Assembly (NCBI RefSeq): GCF_000425585.1
Contig: NZ_AUDS01000027.1
Coordinates: 1-64,000 of the forward strand
From: Terrimonas ferruginea DSM 30193
Lineage (GTDB): Bacteria; Bacteroidota; Bacteroidia; Chitinophagales; Chitinophagaceae
DNA length: 64,000 bases
Reading direction: 5' to 3'
In this document: one piece after another, positions 1 to 8,307 of the stretch
How the letters are laid out: each line of letters starts with the position of its first letter
Numbering within the stretch: position 1 is the stretch's first letter
Made by a program: the position numbers and the translations under genes
The notes under the pieces: generated by a model
What the model was told of the DNA's origin: nothing
What the model saw: the letters and a program-made list of their open reading frames with translations, nothing else
Databases searched by the model: none

Positions 1-249
1 CTTGACCACGTATTGAAGCGGCAGATCGCTGTCCAGGATCTTTTGGTAAAAGCTGTTGAGCTCACGCTGTATGGAACGGGAAAGGCCCTGCACTAACAGA
101 ACAATCAAATGAACAAAGGTCAGCTTGCGATCACGGACAAATCCATTCCGGCCGGATTCTGTACGGCAGTCGCTAACAAATTGTTCATTATGTAATTTTT
201 GAGTTAATTCATTGAGATAGGTTACTCTAAAAACAGGTTCGCTATTCAA
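1..249 (-). CDS. Transposase N-terminal fragment, IS4-like (cut by window edge)
   Basis: An open frame runs off the left edge of the window and is at least 83 codons long. Its residues read RKLTFVHLIVLLVQGLSRSI and then a basic, helical stretch (QRELNSFYQKI). This resembles the N-terminal region of IS4-family DDE transposases, where a K/R-L-T-F motif is followed by a hydrophobic helix. There is no in-frame ATG. A TTG at 249 is the most upstream start before a stop, with a G-rich AGGGGGG just before it. The catalytic DDE part lies outside the window, so family and integrity cannot be confirmed. If right, an insertion sequence borders this segment. Confidence 0.55.
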   Translation of the reverse strand, partial: MNSEPVFRVTYLNELTQKLHNEQFVSDCRTESGRNGFVRDRKLTFVHLIVLLVQGLSRSIQRELNSFYQKILDSDLPLQYVVK

Positions 250-314
250 TACCCCCCTGTAATCCTATCCTAAAAATAACAAACTTTTTCTCTACTTAAC
301 ACCTGTCAAAGAAC

Positions 315-445
315 TTCAGCCTTAAGGAAACGACATTGATTGACCATTCACCATTGATCACTTCTTCTTTTGAATTTTGACTTTTAACTTTTGACTTGTC
401 CCCGCCGTTTACCCAAAACCTATCACCTATTACTCATTACTTAAC
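315..445. repeat. Intergenic phrase-repeat block
   Basis: The spacer before the first complete gene contains three of the window's recurring phrases in series: ATTGACCATTCACCATTGAT, then TTTTGAATTTTGACTTTT-type runs, then ACCTATTACTCATTAC. The same phrases recur in at least a dozen other spacers here. No gene was seen in it. Positions 250-314 are AT-rich and featureless. Confidence 0.7.
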
Positions 446-460
446 TAACTTCGGGACACT

Positions 461-1666
461 ATGAGTCAAGGTCCCAACTTCGAAGGATTTGGATCGGCGG
501 CGGTGCATGCCGGTCATGAAAAAGATCCACGCTACGCGCACCTCGTTCCGATCTACGCCAGCAGCACATTCGTATACGACGAAGCAGCCCAGGGCATGCG
601 CCGCTTCTCCGGCGAAGAAGAAGGTTACATTTATTCCCGCTGGGGCAACCCAACCTTCAGCGAAGCCGAACGCAAGATCGCCGCACTCGAAACATTCGGA
701 CTGCCCTTCGAGGCAAGAGGCATCCTGCACGCATCCGGCATGGCAGCCATCACCACACTTATGCTGTCGACACTCAAAGCCGGCGACAAAGTCCTCTCCC
801 ATTATTCCTTATATGGCGGCACGGAAGAAATCATCACACGCATACTGCCACCGTTGGGTATCACACCTGTGATCGCCGACCTCCGCGACCTCAATAAAGC
901 CGAAGAGATCATGCGCGAAGACAAAAGCATCCGCATGCTTTACCTGGAAACACCGGCCAATCCCACCATCCAGTGCGTAGACTTGGAGCAGCTCTCCGCT
1001 TTGGCCAAAAAATATCAACTGCTCACCGCCTGCGATAACACCTTCGCCACACCTTACCTGCAACAGCCTTTCCGTTTCGGTATCGATTTCATCGTTCATT
1101 CCACTACCAAATTCCTCAACGGACATGGCACCGCTATCGGTGGCATTCTCCTCGGCTCGGATCTTGGTTTTATGCAGGAACGCGTGTACAAAGTAGCCAA
1201 GACACTCGGTGGTAATGCAAACCCTTTTGACGCATTTCTGCTGATCAATGGTATTAAAACAATGGAGCTGCGCATGGAACGGCATTGCAGCAATGCACAG
1301 GAAGTGGCCGCGTTCTTAAAGCAACACCCCGCCGTGGAAAAAGTAAACTTCAACGGTCTTCCCGAGCATCCTGATTACAACCTGTCCCGCAAACAAATGC
1401 GCTACCCCGGCTCCATGCTCAGTTTTGAACTGAAAGACGGCTTGCAGGGCGGTATCAATTTCATGAATAAATTACAGATGTGTGTGCGCACCGTTTCATT
1501 AGGCACATGTGACACCCTGCTATCACACCCTGCATCGATGACACACTACAGTGTGCCACGCGAGCAACGACTTACTTATGGCATCACCGACGGATTGATC
1601 AGGATGAGTACCGGTATTGAAAATATTCAGGACATTCTCGCCGATCTGTCGAATGCACTTTCTTAA
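461..1666 (+). CDS. PLP-dependent trans-sulfuration enzyme (methionine gamma-lyase / cystathionine gamma-synthase family)
   Basis: This 401-residue protein is a Cys/Met-metabolism PLP enzyme (PF01053). It shows YSRWGNPT near residues 58-65, which binds the cofactor phosphate, CDNTFATPYL near 191-200, and the Schiff-base lysine K217 in HSTTKFLNGHG. Members cleave or replace the gamma or beta group of sulfur amino acids such as methionine, cystathionine or O-acyl-homoserine, in the cytosol. The GMAAITTLML segment and the C-terminal SLGTCDTLLSHPASMTH loop are most like methionine gamma-lyase or O-acylhomoserine sulfhydrylase. Substrate cannot be fixed from sequence alone. Length is normal. The start follows the repeat block directly, with no clear promoter box. 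Confidence 0.85.
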   Translation: MSQGPNFEGFGSAAVHAGHEKDPRYAHLVPIYASSTFVYDEAAQGMRRFSGEEEGYIYSRWGNPTFSEAERKIAALETFGLPFEARGILHASGMAAITTLMLSTLKAGDKVLSHYSLYGGTEEIITRILPPLGITPVIADLRDLNKAEEIMREDKSIRMLYLETPANPTIQCVDLEQLSALAKKYQLLTACDNTFATPYLQQPFRFGIDFIVHSTTKFLNGHGTAIGGILLGSDLGFMQERVYKVAKTLGGNANPFDAFLLINGIKTMELRMERHCSNAQEVAAFLKQHPAVEKVNFNGLPEHPDYNLSRKQMRYPGSMLSFELKDGLQGGINFMNKLQMCVRTVSLGTCDTLLSHPASMTHYSVPREQRLTYGITDGLIRMSTGIENIQDILADLSNALS

Positions 1667-1685
1667 TAAACCAACCAACCGACTT

Positions 1686-3485
1686 ATGCGTAATTTTTTC
1701 TTATCGGTTTTATTGCTGTGCACGATCACGGCATCGGCACAAAAAATTACCGATTCCCGTTTAAAAGGACTCGACACGTTTGCCCTTCGTGTATTGAAAG
1801 ACTGGAATGCGCCGGGCGTTTCCATTGCCATTGTTGAAAAGAACAAAGTGATCTTTGCAGGCGGCTTTGGCTACCGCGATGCGGAAAAGAAATTACCCGT
1901 TACTGCGCAGACACAGTTTGCGATCGGTTCCTGCACCAAGGCATTCACCAATCTGCTGTTAGGGCAATTGGTCAATGAAGACAAGGCCGACCTCGACAAA
2001 CCTATCAACAGTTATTATCCCGAGCTTGTTTTTTTTAATGACTACACCACGCAACACGCCACCATCCGCGACCTGATGACCCATCGCACGGGCCTGCCGA
2101 GACATGACATGTCATGGTATGGCTCCGACGCAAGCCGCGATGAAATGGTCCATCGCATCCGATACCTGGAGCCGAATGCAGAACTGCGAGCTATCTATCA
2201 ATACAACAATTTCATGTACCTGGCATTGGGCATGACGGCCGCTAAAATCAGCGGACGCAGTTGGGAAGAAAATATCCGCGAACGCATTCTGAAACCACTC
2301 AACATGCAGCACACCACGCTTTCGGTTGCCGATCTGGCAAAAGTCAACGACCGGGCGCTCGCTTATAAATCCGGCAAAAAGCAATTGACGGTTATTCCTT
2401 ACCGCGATCTCGATGCCATTGCTCCGGCCGGTGCGATCAACAGTTGTGCAAGCGATATGGCCAACTGGTTAATCACCTGGATCAACGGCGGCCGTTTCGA
2501 AGGAAAAGAAATTATTCCCGCCAGCTACCGCACACAGGCAATAAGTCTGCAGATTCCAAGTGGCAGCGGATTGCCTTCGAAAAAAATGCCAGGCAATTAT
2601 ATGAACGGCTACGGACTGGGCTGGGGCATTTATGGCTACCAGGGACATTACCTCGTTGAACACAGCGGCGGCATCGACGGATTTATTACCTCTACCAGTT
2701 TTTTCCCGATGGACAGCATTGGTGTATTTGTCGTAAGCAATCAAACCGAGCCGACCAATATCATCCGTCATTTTATCTCAGAGCGTTTGCTGGGTCTGAA
2801 AGTGCGTGATCTCAACGGTGAAATGGTAGCCGCACGCGACAAAAGTCTCGCCGACCCGCAGCAGCAGGAAAACGTGGACAGTGCAAGACGCGTAAACGGC
2901 ACCAAACCATCACATGCTTTGGTTGATTATGCGGGGAGATACGAGAATAAAGGCTATGGCATCGCAAGAATTTTTGCAGAACGTGATACGCTCTGGCTCG
3001 ATTACAACTCGGCAAAAGATCAAAAGATCACGGAATATCTCGAACATTATCATTACGACATTTTCCGCGTTCGCTCGCTCAAAGCGGAAGAGCCCGAAAC
3101 AGACACACCCAAACTCCGGTTCATCACCGGCACCAACGGCAAAGTGGAAAGTTTTGACGTATCACTGGAGCCCGCTGTAAAAGCGCAGGTATTCGACAAA
3201 CTACCTGAAGTAAAAACAGTTCCCATTGATGTATTAAAAAGTTATACCGGTGAATTTGAGTTGGGTAATATGCTGACACGTGTTTATATCAAAGGCGAAA
3301 ACACGCTCATGCTCTTCATCGCCGGTCAACCGGATTACGAACTGGTTCCTTTGGGAAATGATTTGTTTGACTTTAAAATATTGCCCGGCTTCCAGGCGCG
3401 TTTCGAACGCAATGCCAAAGGAGAAGTAGATGTGTTGTCCGTATTACAACCCAACGGTACATTCAAGGCCAAACGTAAAAAATAG
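1686..3485 (+). CDS. Exported serine hydrolase, beta-lactamase/PBP-like, with C-terminal DUF3471-like domain
   Basis: Starting at 1686 gives a clean signal peptide (MRNFFLSVLLLCTITASAQ); an earlier in-frame ATG at 1617 lies inside the preceding gene. The 599-residue protein has the class C beta-lactamase-like fold (PF00144). The nucleophile motif SCTK is at 82-85, the YxN motif Y163-N164-N165 follows, and HSGGIDGF serves as the third box. About 200 residues at the C-terminus form a beta-rich tail with two repeats of the DUF3471 type. Such proteins are periplasmic esterases, D-amino-peptidases or carboxypeptidases; the substrate is unknown. The 19-bp gap from the upstream lyase suggests co-transcription. 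Confidence 0.85.
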   Translation: MRNFFLSVLLLCTITASAQKITDSRLKGLDTFALRVLKDWNAPGVSIAIVEKNKVIFAGGFGYRDAEKKLPVTAQTQFAIGSCTKAFTNLLLGQLVNEDKADLDKPINSYYPELVFFNDYTTQHATIRDLMTHRTGLPRHDMSWYGSDASRDEMVHRIRYLEPNAELRAIYQYNNFMYLALGMTAAKISGRSWEENIRERILKPLNMQHTTLSVADLAKVNDRALAYKSGKKQLTVIPYRDLDAIAPAGAINSCASDMANWLITWINGGRFEGKEIIPASYRTQAISLQIPSGSGLPSKKMPGNYMNGYGLGWGIYGYQGHYLVEHSGGIDGFITSTSFFPMDSIGVFVVSNQTEPTNIIRHFISERLLGLKVRDLNGEMVAARDKSLADPQQQENVDSARRVNGTKPSHALVDYAGRYENKGYGIARIFAERDTLWLDYNSAKDQKITEYLEHYHYDIFRVRSLKAEEPETDTPKLRFITGTNGKVESFDVSLEPAVKAQVFDKLPEVKTVPIDVLKSYTGEFELGNMLTRVYIKGENTLMLFIAGQPDYELVPLGNDLFDFKILPGFQARFERNAKGEVDVLSVLQPNGTFKAKRKK

Positions 3486-3494
3486 GACTGGCTT

Positions 3495-3974
3495 ATGCAG
3501 GAAATAAAAATTCGCCGTGCGGTACGCGAAGATTGCCCGCGGTTGTTGGAACTGATCCGCGAACTCGCGGAATATGAAAAAGCGCCGCAGGAAGTAACCG
3601 TATCACCGGATCATTTTGCCGATAGCGGTTTTGGAGATAAACCTGTATGGTGGGCATTCGTTGCCGAAACAGAGGGAGTAGTAGCCGGCTTTGCCTTATA
3701 CTATATCCGCTACTCCACCTGGAAGGGCCAGCGTCTTTATCTCGAAGATATCCTGGTTACACAATCCATGCGTGGCAAAGGCATCGGCCGCCTGCTGATG
3801 GACCAGGTAATTGCCGAAGCAAAAGAAAAGAATTTTTCAGGTATGATGTGGCAGGTGCTCGACTGGAATGAACCCGCTATTAATTTTTATAAAAAATACG
3901 AAGCGCATTTTGATCCGGAGTGGATCAATTGCTCGTTGAATTTTAAGCGCCGCACTGAGCTTGCCGAAGTGTAG
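3495..3974 (+). CDS. GNAT N-acetyltransferase, SSAT/thialysine-acetyltransferase-like
   Basis: A 159-residue GNAT-fold enzyme. The acetyl-CoA pyrophosphate-binding motif is SMRGKGIGRLL, and the preceding strand LYLEDILV is typical. ELAEYEKAP near residue 23 and YYIRYSTWKGQRLYLEDI resemble diamine and thialysine N-acetyltransferases (SSAT2 group), so a small amine or lysine analogue is a plausible acceptor. It starts 9 bp after the serine hydrolase stop and probably shares its transcript. Length is normal for the family. No regulatory feature of its own was seen. Confidence 0.85.
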   Translation: MQEIKIRRAVREDCPRLLELIRELAEYEKAPQEVTVSPDHFADSGFGDKPVWWAFVAETEGVVAGFALYYIRYSTWKGQRLYLEDILVTQSMRGKGIGRLLMDQVIAEAKEKNFSGMMWQVLDWNEPAINFYKKYEAHFDPEWINCSLNFKRRTELAEV

Positions 3975-4168
3975 TAAGTATTCAGTAATAAGTATTCCTC
4001 TGCGTCTTTGCTCCTTATGCGCCTTTGCGGGAAAGCCGGCTCCGGTCTTCACGCAAAGACGCAAATCAATAAAGGCGCAAAGATTTATTGGCGGCTGTTC
4101 ATTCACTATTCACTATTGACTATTCACCATTCGCTCTTTTGAATGTTGACTTTTTACTTTTGAATTAG
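3975..4168. repeat. Phrase-repeat block with GCAAAG hairpin module
   Basis: This convergent spacer holds TAAGTATTCAGTAATAAGTA and then a long imperfect inverted repeat (about 4010-4085). Its arms are built from TGCGTCTTTGC / GCGCCTTTGCG and from CGCAAAGACGC / AAGGCGCAAAG. After that come TTCACTATTGACTATTCACC and TTTTGAATGTTGAC phrases. The foldback could terminate transcription from both sides. No coding capacity was recognised. Confidence 0.7.
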
Positions 4169-4843
4169 TCAAAACCATTTCTGCTGATGCGCTAAACTGA
4201 TCGCCTGCGCTTTGGAATTGATGTGCAGCTTTTCATAAATGTTGGCGATGTGTTTGCGTACGGTCAGGACGCTGAGGTCGAAAACAGACGCGATATGTTT
4301 GGCATCCTTACCATTTACCATGTGCTGCAATATTTCTTTCTCTCTTTCCGTGATGGCAGCAGGCAGGGCCGACTTGTTAGGGCTATCAGTTAACTGACCT
4401 GCCCGGCTGAGCAGTTGCAACGATTTGCGCGCAATGGCAGGGCTCATCGGTGCCCCTCCAAATTCAAGTACATTCACCACCGACTCAAATAACACCGGCG
4501 CCGGTTCATGTTTCAATAAATAACCGGAGGCACCGGCCCTGATGGCTTCGAATATTTTTTCGTCATCGTCGAAAACAGTCAATACGATAAAATGAATACC
4601 GGGATACAGCGAGCGCGAAAGACGGATCGTTTCAATGCCATCCATTTCGGGCATCTCCAAATCCATGAACATCACCTGCGGAATACGATTGGGGGGAAGT
4701 CCTTTGAGTTGTTCCAGGCAATGGTGGCCATTATCTGCCACAAACACCAGTTCCAATTGCGGAAGCAACTGTATCTTCTGCACAAACGTGTTGCGGTTCA
4801 CCTTGTTGTCATCCGTAAAGGCAATTTTGAATTTGTCGGCCAT
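4169..4843 (-). CDS. NarL/FixJ-type response regulator (receiver + LuxR HTH)
   Basis: A 224-residue regulator. The receiver domain has the acidic pair D11-D12, the phospho-acceptor D61 in MDLEMPEMDG, the LTVFDD switch strand and the conserved lysine in GYLLKHEPA. A LuxR-type helix-turn-helix follows, with ITEREKEILQHMVNG and SVLTVRKHIANIYEKLHI. I chose MADKFKIAFTDDNK as the start because upstream in-frame codons overlap the kinase gene and encode basic, non-conserved sequence. It lies 38 bp downstream of a HisKA_3-type kinase on the same strand, so the two very likely form a two-component pair. Confidence 0.92.
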   Translation of the reverse strand: MADKFKIAFTDDNKVNRNTFVQKIQLLPQLELVFVADNGHHCLEQLKGLPPNRIPQVMFMDLEMPEMDGIETIRLSRSLYPGIHFIVLTVFDDDEKIFEAIRAGASGYLLKHEPAPVLFESVVNVLEFGGAPMSPAIARKSLQLLSRAGQLTDSPNKSALPAAITEREKEILQHMVNGKDAKHIASVFDLSVLTVRKHIANIYEKLHINSKAQAISLAHQQKWF

Positions 4844-4881
4844 GTTATAAAGTTCAGCATAAATGGCTGTTAACCCAATAC

Positions 4882-6801
4882 CTAATTTGTAGTAGCGGCG
4901 GGGCCTGTTTTTACGGTCGTACCGGCATCGGCGCCCGGCAACCAGGCTATTTCCCAACCGGCAGCGGCCGCTCTTGCCCGCATATTCGAAAGGCCGTTGC
5001 CTCCCTCGGCTACCACAGGCTGCATACCCCGGCCATCATTCCTTACCGCAACATGCCACGATATATGCGACTCAAAAAGAATATCGATATGACGGCAACC
5101 GCTGTGGCGAAGCGCATTGTTAACCGCTTCCTGGATGATCTGGAACAGGTGATAGGCCTGCAAGGGCGGCAGCAACACATCTTCCGTAATATCTTCCGCA
5201 ATATGAAATTGTATACCGGGAAAACTCGGCTCCAGCCGGCGTAACAAAATTTTTACCCGGTCGCTGATACTGGTGAGTGAAAGCGACTGTTTGTTGAGCA
5301 CCCAGATCGTATCACTCAATTGCGACACCATCGACAGGGAATTTCGCCGCAACTCCTGCATCGCAACGCCGCTTTTCAAATCGGCGGGATCTCCGTGGAT
5401 AAATTCAAGATTGGATACAACGGAGGCTGCGTAAGCACCCAGGCTGTCGTGCAAATCCGCTGCAATCCGCCGGCGTTCGTTCTCTTCCGCTTTTGCCACA
5501 GCCAGGTTGGCGGCATCTTTTTCCTGCTGCAACAATAACAGCAACTTCAGCTTTTCCCTTTTCCGGTAATTATAAAAAAGTATCAGGGCGATGATCACGG
5601 CAAACACGATCGCGGCAAGCGACCCGTAGAAAAGCATGTTCTTGGTAGAAATATCCAGTTTCTGCTGAATGATCGTATTCTCTTTTTGCTGTACCTCGTA
5701 CTTCACCTGCATCTCCCGGGAAAACTTGGCAAAATCTTCTTCGTAAAAACGGTCTTTCGTTTCCAATAGTTCTTCCAGCGTTTTTTCGTAGCCATCGCGG
5801 TCACCGGATAATTTATAACATTGTGCAAGCGGCTCCAGGAACATGATCCGGTACTCCGGTATGGTGTCGGTAGAAAGATACTTGCGGCAGAGCGCTATGC
5901 CTTTCTGGTACTGTGCCGTTGAAATATAGAATTGTGCGAGATGCTGTATATCGTCTGCATACAAGGTATCAACGGTAAAAGATTTACTGAGCGCAATGGA
6001 TTCTTTTAATGCGCTCTCCGCCTCGTCCATTCTTCCTTCGCCGGAGAGTATTTCAGATTGAATCGTCAAGCAGGTTTGCAAAAAAGGTAGTTGTTCTGTT
6101 TGCCGCGATATCCTTACGCCTTTATCGATGTAGTAAAGTGCGGAATCTTTTTTACCTAATGTACTGTAGGCCCGTGCGAGATTGCCATAAGCAATGGAAT
6201 ACCGGTGGTAAGCCGGATCCGTATCGGCCAGCATCGCCGCGCGGCGAAACCATTGCAGGGACTCTCCCGGATTTTTCTCCGACCTTCTTTTTAAAACGCC
6301 GACAGAATTGCAGGCAATGATCTGGTATAAGGTGTCGCGGTATTGTTCTGCTTCGTGCAACAATTGATAAATAGCCGTGCTGGCTTCGTTGAGGCGTGCA
6401 TTGGTGGTCAGCAGTCTTATTTTTAATACGGATAACCGGAAGTATAAAGGGCGTGATGTTGTCAGTTCTACAGGTTGCCGTTTAAGATCCCGTTCAATCA
6501 ATACCAATGCGGTATCGATTTTTTTACAACGCCATAGGGAAACGGCCACCTGGTAGTCGGCCATGTCCTGTTGTGCACGGGTGCCGTATTTACCGGCGAG
6601 TTCTTTGAGTTTTAAAGAAAACTGTAAAGCGGTATCGGGATAAAGGGAAAGCTGCTCTTCGCACAATGCTTCGAGCACGGGCAATGCCTGCCTGGCAGAA
6701 GGAGCTTTCTCCAGTTGATGCCGCAGGCTGTCCAGCACTTTTGTCTGTGCGGTCAGCCCTAAAGGGCAAACGATTACCAGCAGGATTAAAAGGTTGCGCA
6801 T
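4882..6801 (-). CDS. Sensor histidine kinase with periplasmic TPR region
   Basis: A 639-residue membrane kinase. It begins with a signal peptide (MRNLLILLVIVCPLGLTAQ), followed by about 350 residues of TPR-like helical pairs (for example AYGNLARAYSTLGKKDSALY). One transmembrane helix lies near 389-411. A short coiled coil leads to a NarX/DesK-type dimerisation domain with ERRRIAADLHDSLG (phospho-acceptor H451). The HATPase_c domain shows EAVNNALRHS, NDGRGM and GNGLSNMRARA. It should phosphorylate the regulator encoded next to it. The signal sensed by the TPR region is unknown. Upstream lies a perfect 26-bp palindrome. Confidence 0.92.
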   Translation of the reverse strand: MRNLLILLVIVCPLGLTAQTKVLDSLRHQLEKAPSARQALPVLEALCEEQLSLYPDTALQFSLKLKELAGKYGTRAQQDMADYQVAVSLWRCKKIDTALVLIERDLKRQPVELTTSRPLYFRLSVLKIRLLTTNARLNEASTAIYQLLHEAEQYRDTLYQIIACNSVGVLKRRSEKNPGESLQWFRRAAMLADTDPAYHRYSIAYGNLARAYSTLGKKDSALYYIDKGVRISRQTEQLPFLQTCLTIQSEILSGEGRMDEAESALKESIALSKSFTVDTLYADDIQHLAQFYISTAQYQKGIALCRKYLSTDTIPEYRIMFLEPLAQCYKLSGDRDGYEKTLEELLETKDRFYEEDFAKFSREMQVKYEVQQKENTIIQQKLDISTKNMLFYGSLAAIVFAVIIALILFYNYRKREKLKLLLLLQQEKDAANLAVAKAEENERRRIAADLHDSLGAYAASVVSNLEFIHGDPADLKSGVAMQELRRNSLSMVSQLSDTIWVLNKQSLSLTSISDRVKILLRRLEPSFPGIQFHIAEDITEDVLLPPLQAYHLFQIIQEAVNNALRHSGCRHIDILFESHISWHVAVRNDGRGMQPVVAEGGNGLSNMRARAAAAGWEIAWLPGADAGTTVKTGPAATTN

Positions 6802-6819
6802 TAAAACAGCCGCCCGACA

Positions 6820-6845
6820 CCTATGGCCGAAGCTTCGGCCATAGG
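6820..6845. repeat. Micro-palindrome 19 bp upstream of the kinase gene
   Basis: A perfect 26-bp palindrome whose centre is GGCCGAAGCTTCGGCC, extended on each side by CCTAT/ATAGG. It belongs to the CCGA-N4-TCGG family seen throughout the window and lies just before the kinase start codon, so it would be in the 5' leader or promoter. Confidence 0.8.
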
Positions 6846-7183
6846 TAGTAAGTATTAAGTTATAAGTATTTATTCACTATTGACCATTCACTATTGACCA
6901 TTCACTTTGAATTATCCCCTCTAATATAACAGGAAAGTCATCAGCACGCAATGGTCTACTACAAATTAAGTAGGGAGAAACAGCCGTGGCAGGTATCAGG
7001 TAATAAGTTATAAGTAGTTCCTTGTGGGCCTTTGCGTGAAATAAATCCGCGTTTCACGCAAAGCTGCAAAGTAATCAAGGCGCAAAGATGTATTCACTAC
7101 GGGCTTCGGTTGCAGGTATTAGGTAATAGGTAAACAGCCATTGACCATTCACCATTGACCATTCACCATTCACCATTGACGAA
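6846..7183. repeat. Phrase-repeat mosaic, no gene
   Basis: About 340 bp between the kinase and fabD with no credible reading frame. It contains TAGTAAGTATTAAGTTATAA, several copies of ATTCACTATTGACCATTCAC, a GCAAAG module (near 7025-7090, GCGTTTCACGCAAAGCTGC then AAGGCGCAAAG) and a further run of TTGACCATTCACCATT up to the terminator. Confidence 0.7.
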
Positions 7184-7212
7184 AAAAGCCCCGGTATAAC
7201 ACCAGGGCTTTT
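7184..7212 (-). terminator. Terminator after fabD
   Basis: Read on the minus strand, AAAAGCCC pairs with GGGCTTTTTT across a short loop, giving a GC-rich stem followed by a T run. It lies about 75 bp past the fabD stop. An almost identical stem lies after nrdJ near 62408-62438. Confidence 0.75.
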
Positions 7213-7216
7213 GCCC

Positions 7217-7262
7217 CTTCGCCCGATACTTCGGGCAAGCTCAGTCCCGAAACTTCAGGATC
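7217..7262. repeat. Double micro-palindrome element, copy 1
   Basis: Two 16-bp palindromes, GCCCGATACTTCGGGC (7221-7236) and TCCCGAAACTTCAGGA (7245-7260, one mismatch), flank the sequence AAGCTCAG. An inverted, nearly identical copy of the whole unit follows dnaJ at 43147-43198. Removing 13 bp at each palindrome leaves a CTTCG-CAAGCTCAG-GATCG phrase of the kind common as intergenic repeats in many bacteria. Confidence 0.7.
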
Positions 7263-7287
7263 GCTTTTTACTTATAACTTTTGAATA

Positions 7288-8178
7288 TCAACTCACTCCA
7301 TCCACCTGTGCTTCTTTGTTGATCTTCAGGATCAATCCCTGTAATACTTTACCCGGACCAACCTCTGTAAACTTCGAACCGCCGTCGGCGATCATGGCCT
7401 GTACACTTTGTGTCCAGCGTACGGCGCCGGTGAGTTGTTCGATGAGATTGTGTTTGATCTCTTCTTTGTCCATTACTGCTTTTGCCACCACATTCTGGTA
7501 TACGGCGCAGGTGGGTGTATGGAAATTAGTAGACTCGATTGCCTGGCGCAGCTCTTCACGGGCGGGTGCCATCAATGGTGAGTGGAAGGCACCACCAACC
7601 GGTAATACCAGTGCTCTTTTGGCGCCGGCCGCTTTCATGCGTTCGCACGCAACGTTTACGGCATTAACGGTACCACTGATCACCAGTTGACCAGGACAGT
7701 TGTAGTTAGCGGCTACAACCACTTCACCGGTTTCTTCTGTTACGGCTGCGCAGATTTCCTCTACTTTTTCATCGGCCAGCGCAAGTACAGCCGCCATGGT
7801 GGAAGGTGTTACTTCGCAGGCTTTCTGCATCGCCTGCGCACGGATGGAAACGAGTTGCAACGCACTTTCAAAACTCAACGTGCCATTGGCCACGAGCGCA
7901 GAAAATTCTCCAAGGGAATGACCTGCCACCATTTCGGGCCGGGCAGATTCAATGCTTTTAAAAGCTATAACGGAATGCAGGAAAACTGCAGGCTGGGTGA
8001 CATTCGTTTGTTTGAGTTGCTCATCGGTGCCTTCAAACATGATGTCGGATATACGAAAGCCTAATACTTCATTGGCTTGTTCGAAGAGCTTTTTGGCAAA
8101 TGCGCTGTTGGCGTAATGCTCCTTGCCCATTCCCGGAAATTGCGAGCCCTGTCCGGGAAAAACAAATGCGTGTTTCAT
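7288..8178 (-). CDS. fabD: Malonyl-CoA:ACP transacylase
   Basis: A 296-residue FabD. It moves the malonyl group from CoA to acyl carrier protein to feed fatty-acid elongation in the cytosol. The N-terminal FVFPGQGSQFPGMG is diagnostic. The nucleophile is S88 in GHSLGEFSAL, the partner histidine is H199 in GGAFHSPLM, and the C-terminal EVGPGKVLQGL is typical. Length is normal. It lies downstream of folE in the same direction but is separated by about 130 bp with a possible terminator, so it may be transcribed alone. fabI lies elsewhere in the window. Confidence 0.95.
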   Translation of the reverse strand: MKHAFVFPGQGSQFPGMGKEHYANSAFAKKLFEQANEVLGFRISDIMFEGTDEQLKQTNVTQPAVFLHSVIAFKSIESARPEMVAGHSLGEFSALVANGTLSFESALQLVSIRAQAMQKACEVTPSTMAAVLALADEKVEEICAAVTEETGEVVVAANYNCPGQLVISGTVNAVNVACERMKAAGAKRALVLPVGGAFHSPLMAPAREELRQAIESTNFHTPTCAVYQNVVAKAVMDKEEIKHNLIEQLTGAVRWTQSVQAMIADGGSKFTEVGPGKVLQGLILKINKEAQVDGVS

Positions 8179-8246
8179 AATTGTGGTTTATCCTAAAGCG
8201 GTTATTCGTCTGTTTAAAGCAGCCCTGATGACGGCAGATCGTCTAC

Positions 8247-8277
8247 AAAAAAAAGCCTGACCACAGGAATGGGTCAA
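8247..8277 (-). terminator. Possible terminator after folE
   Basis: On the minus strand TGACC and GGTCA form a short stem, followed by GGC and a run of eight T. The stem is only about five pairs, so this is a tentative call. It sits 30 bp past the folE stop. Confidence 0.4.
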
Positions 8278-8307
8278 ACTTTCAGAGCGGTTGCAAACGT
8301 ACCAAAT

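Noticed and set aside
4844-4957. Longer N-terminus for the 4.2 kb response regulator
   Set aside because: The extra 38 residues lie inside the kinase 3' end in another frame, are Arg/Tyr-rich, and precede the canonical receiver start.
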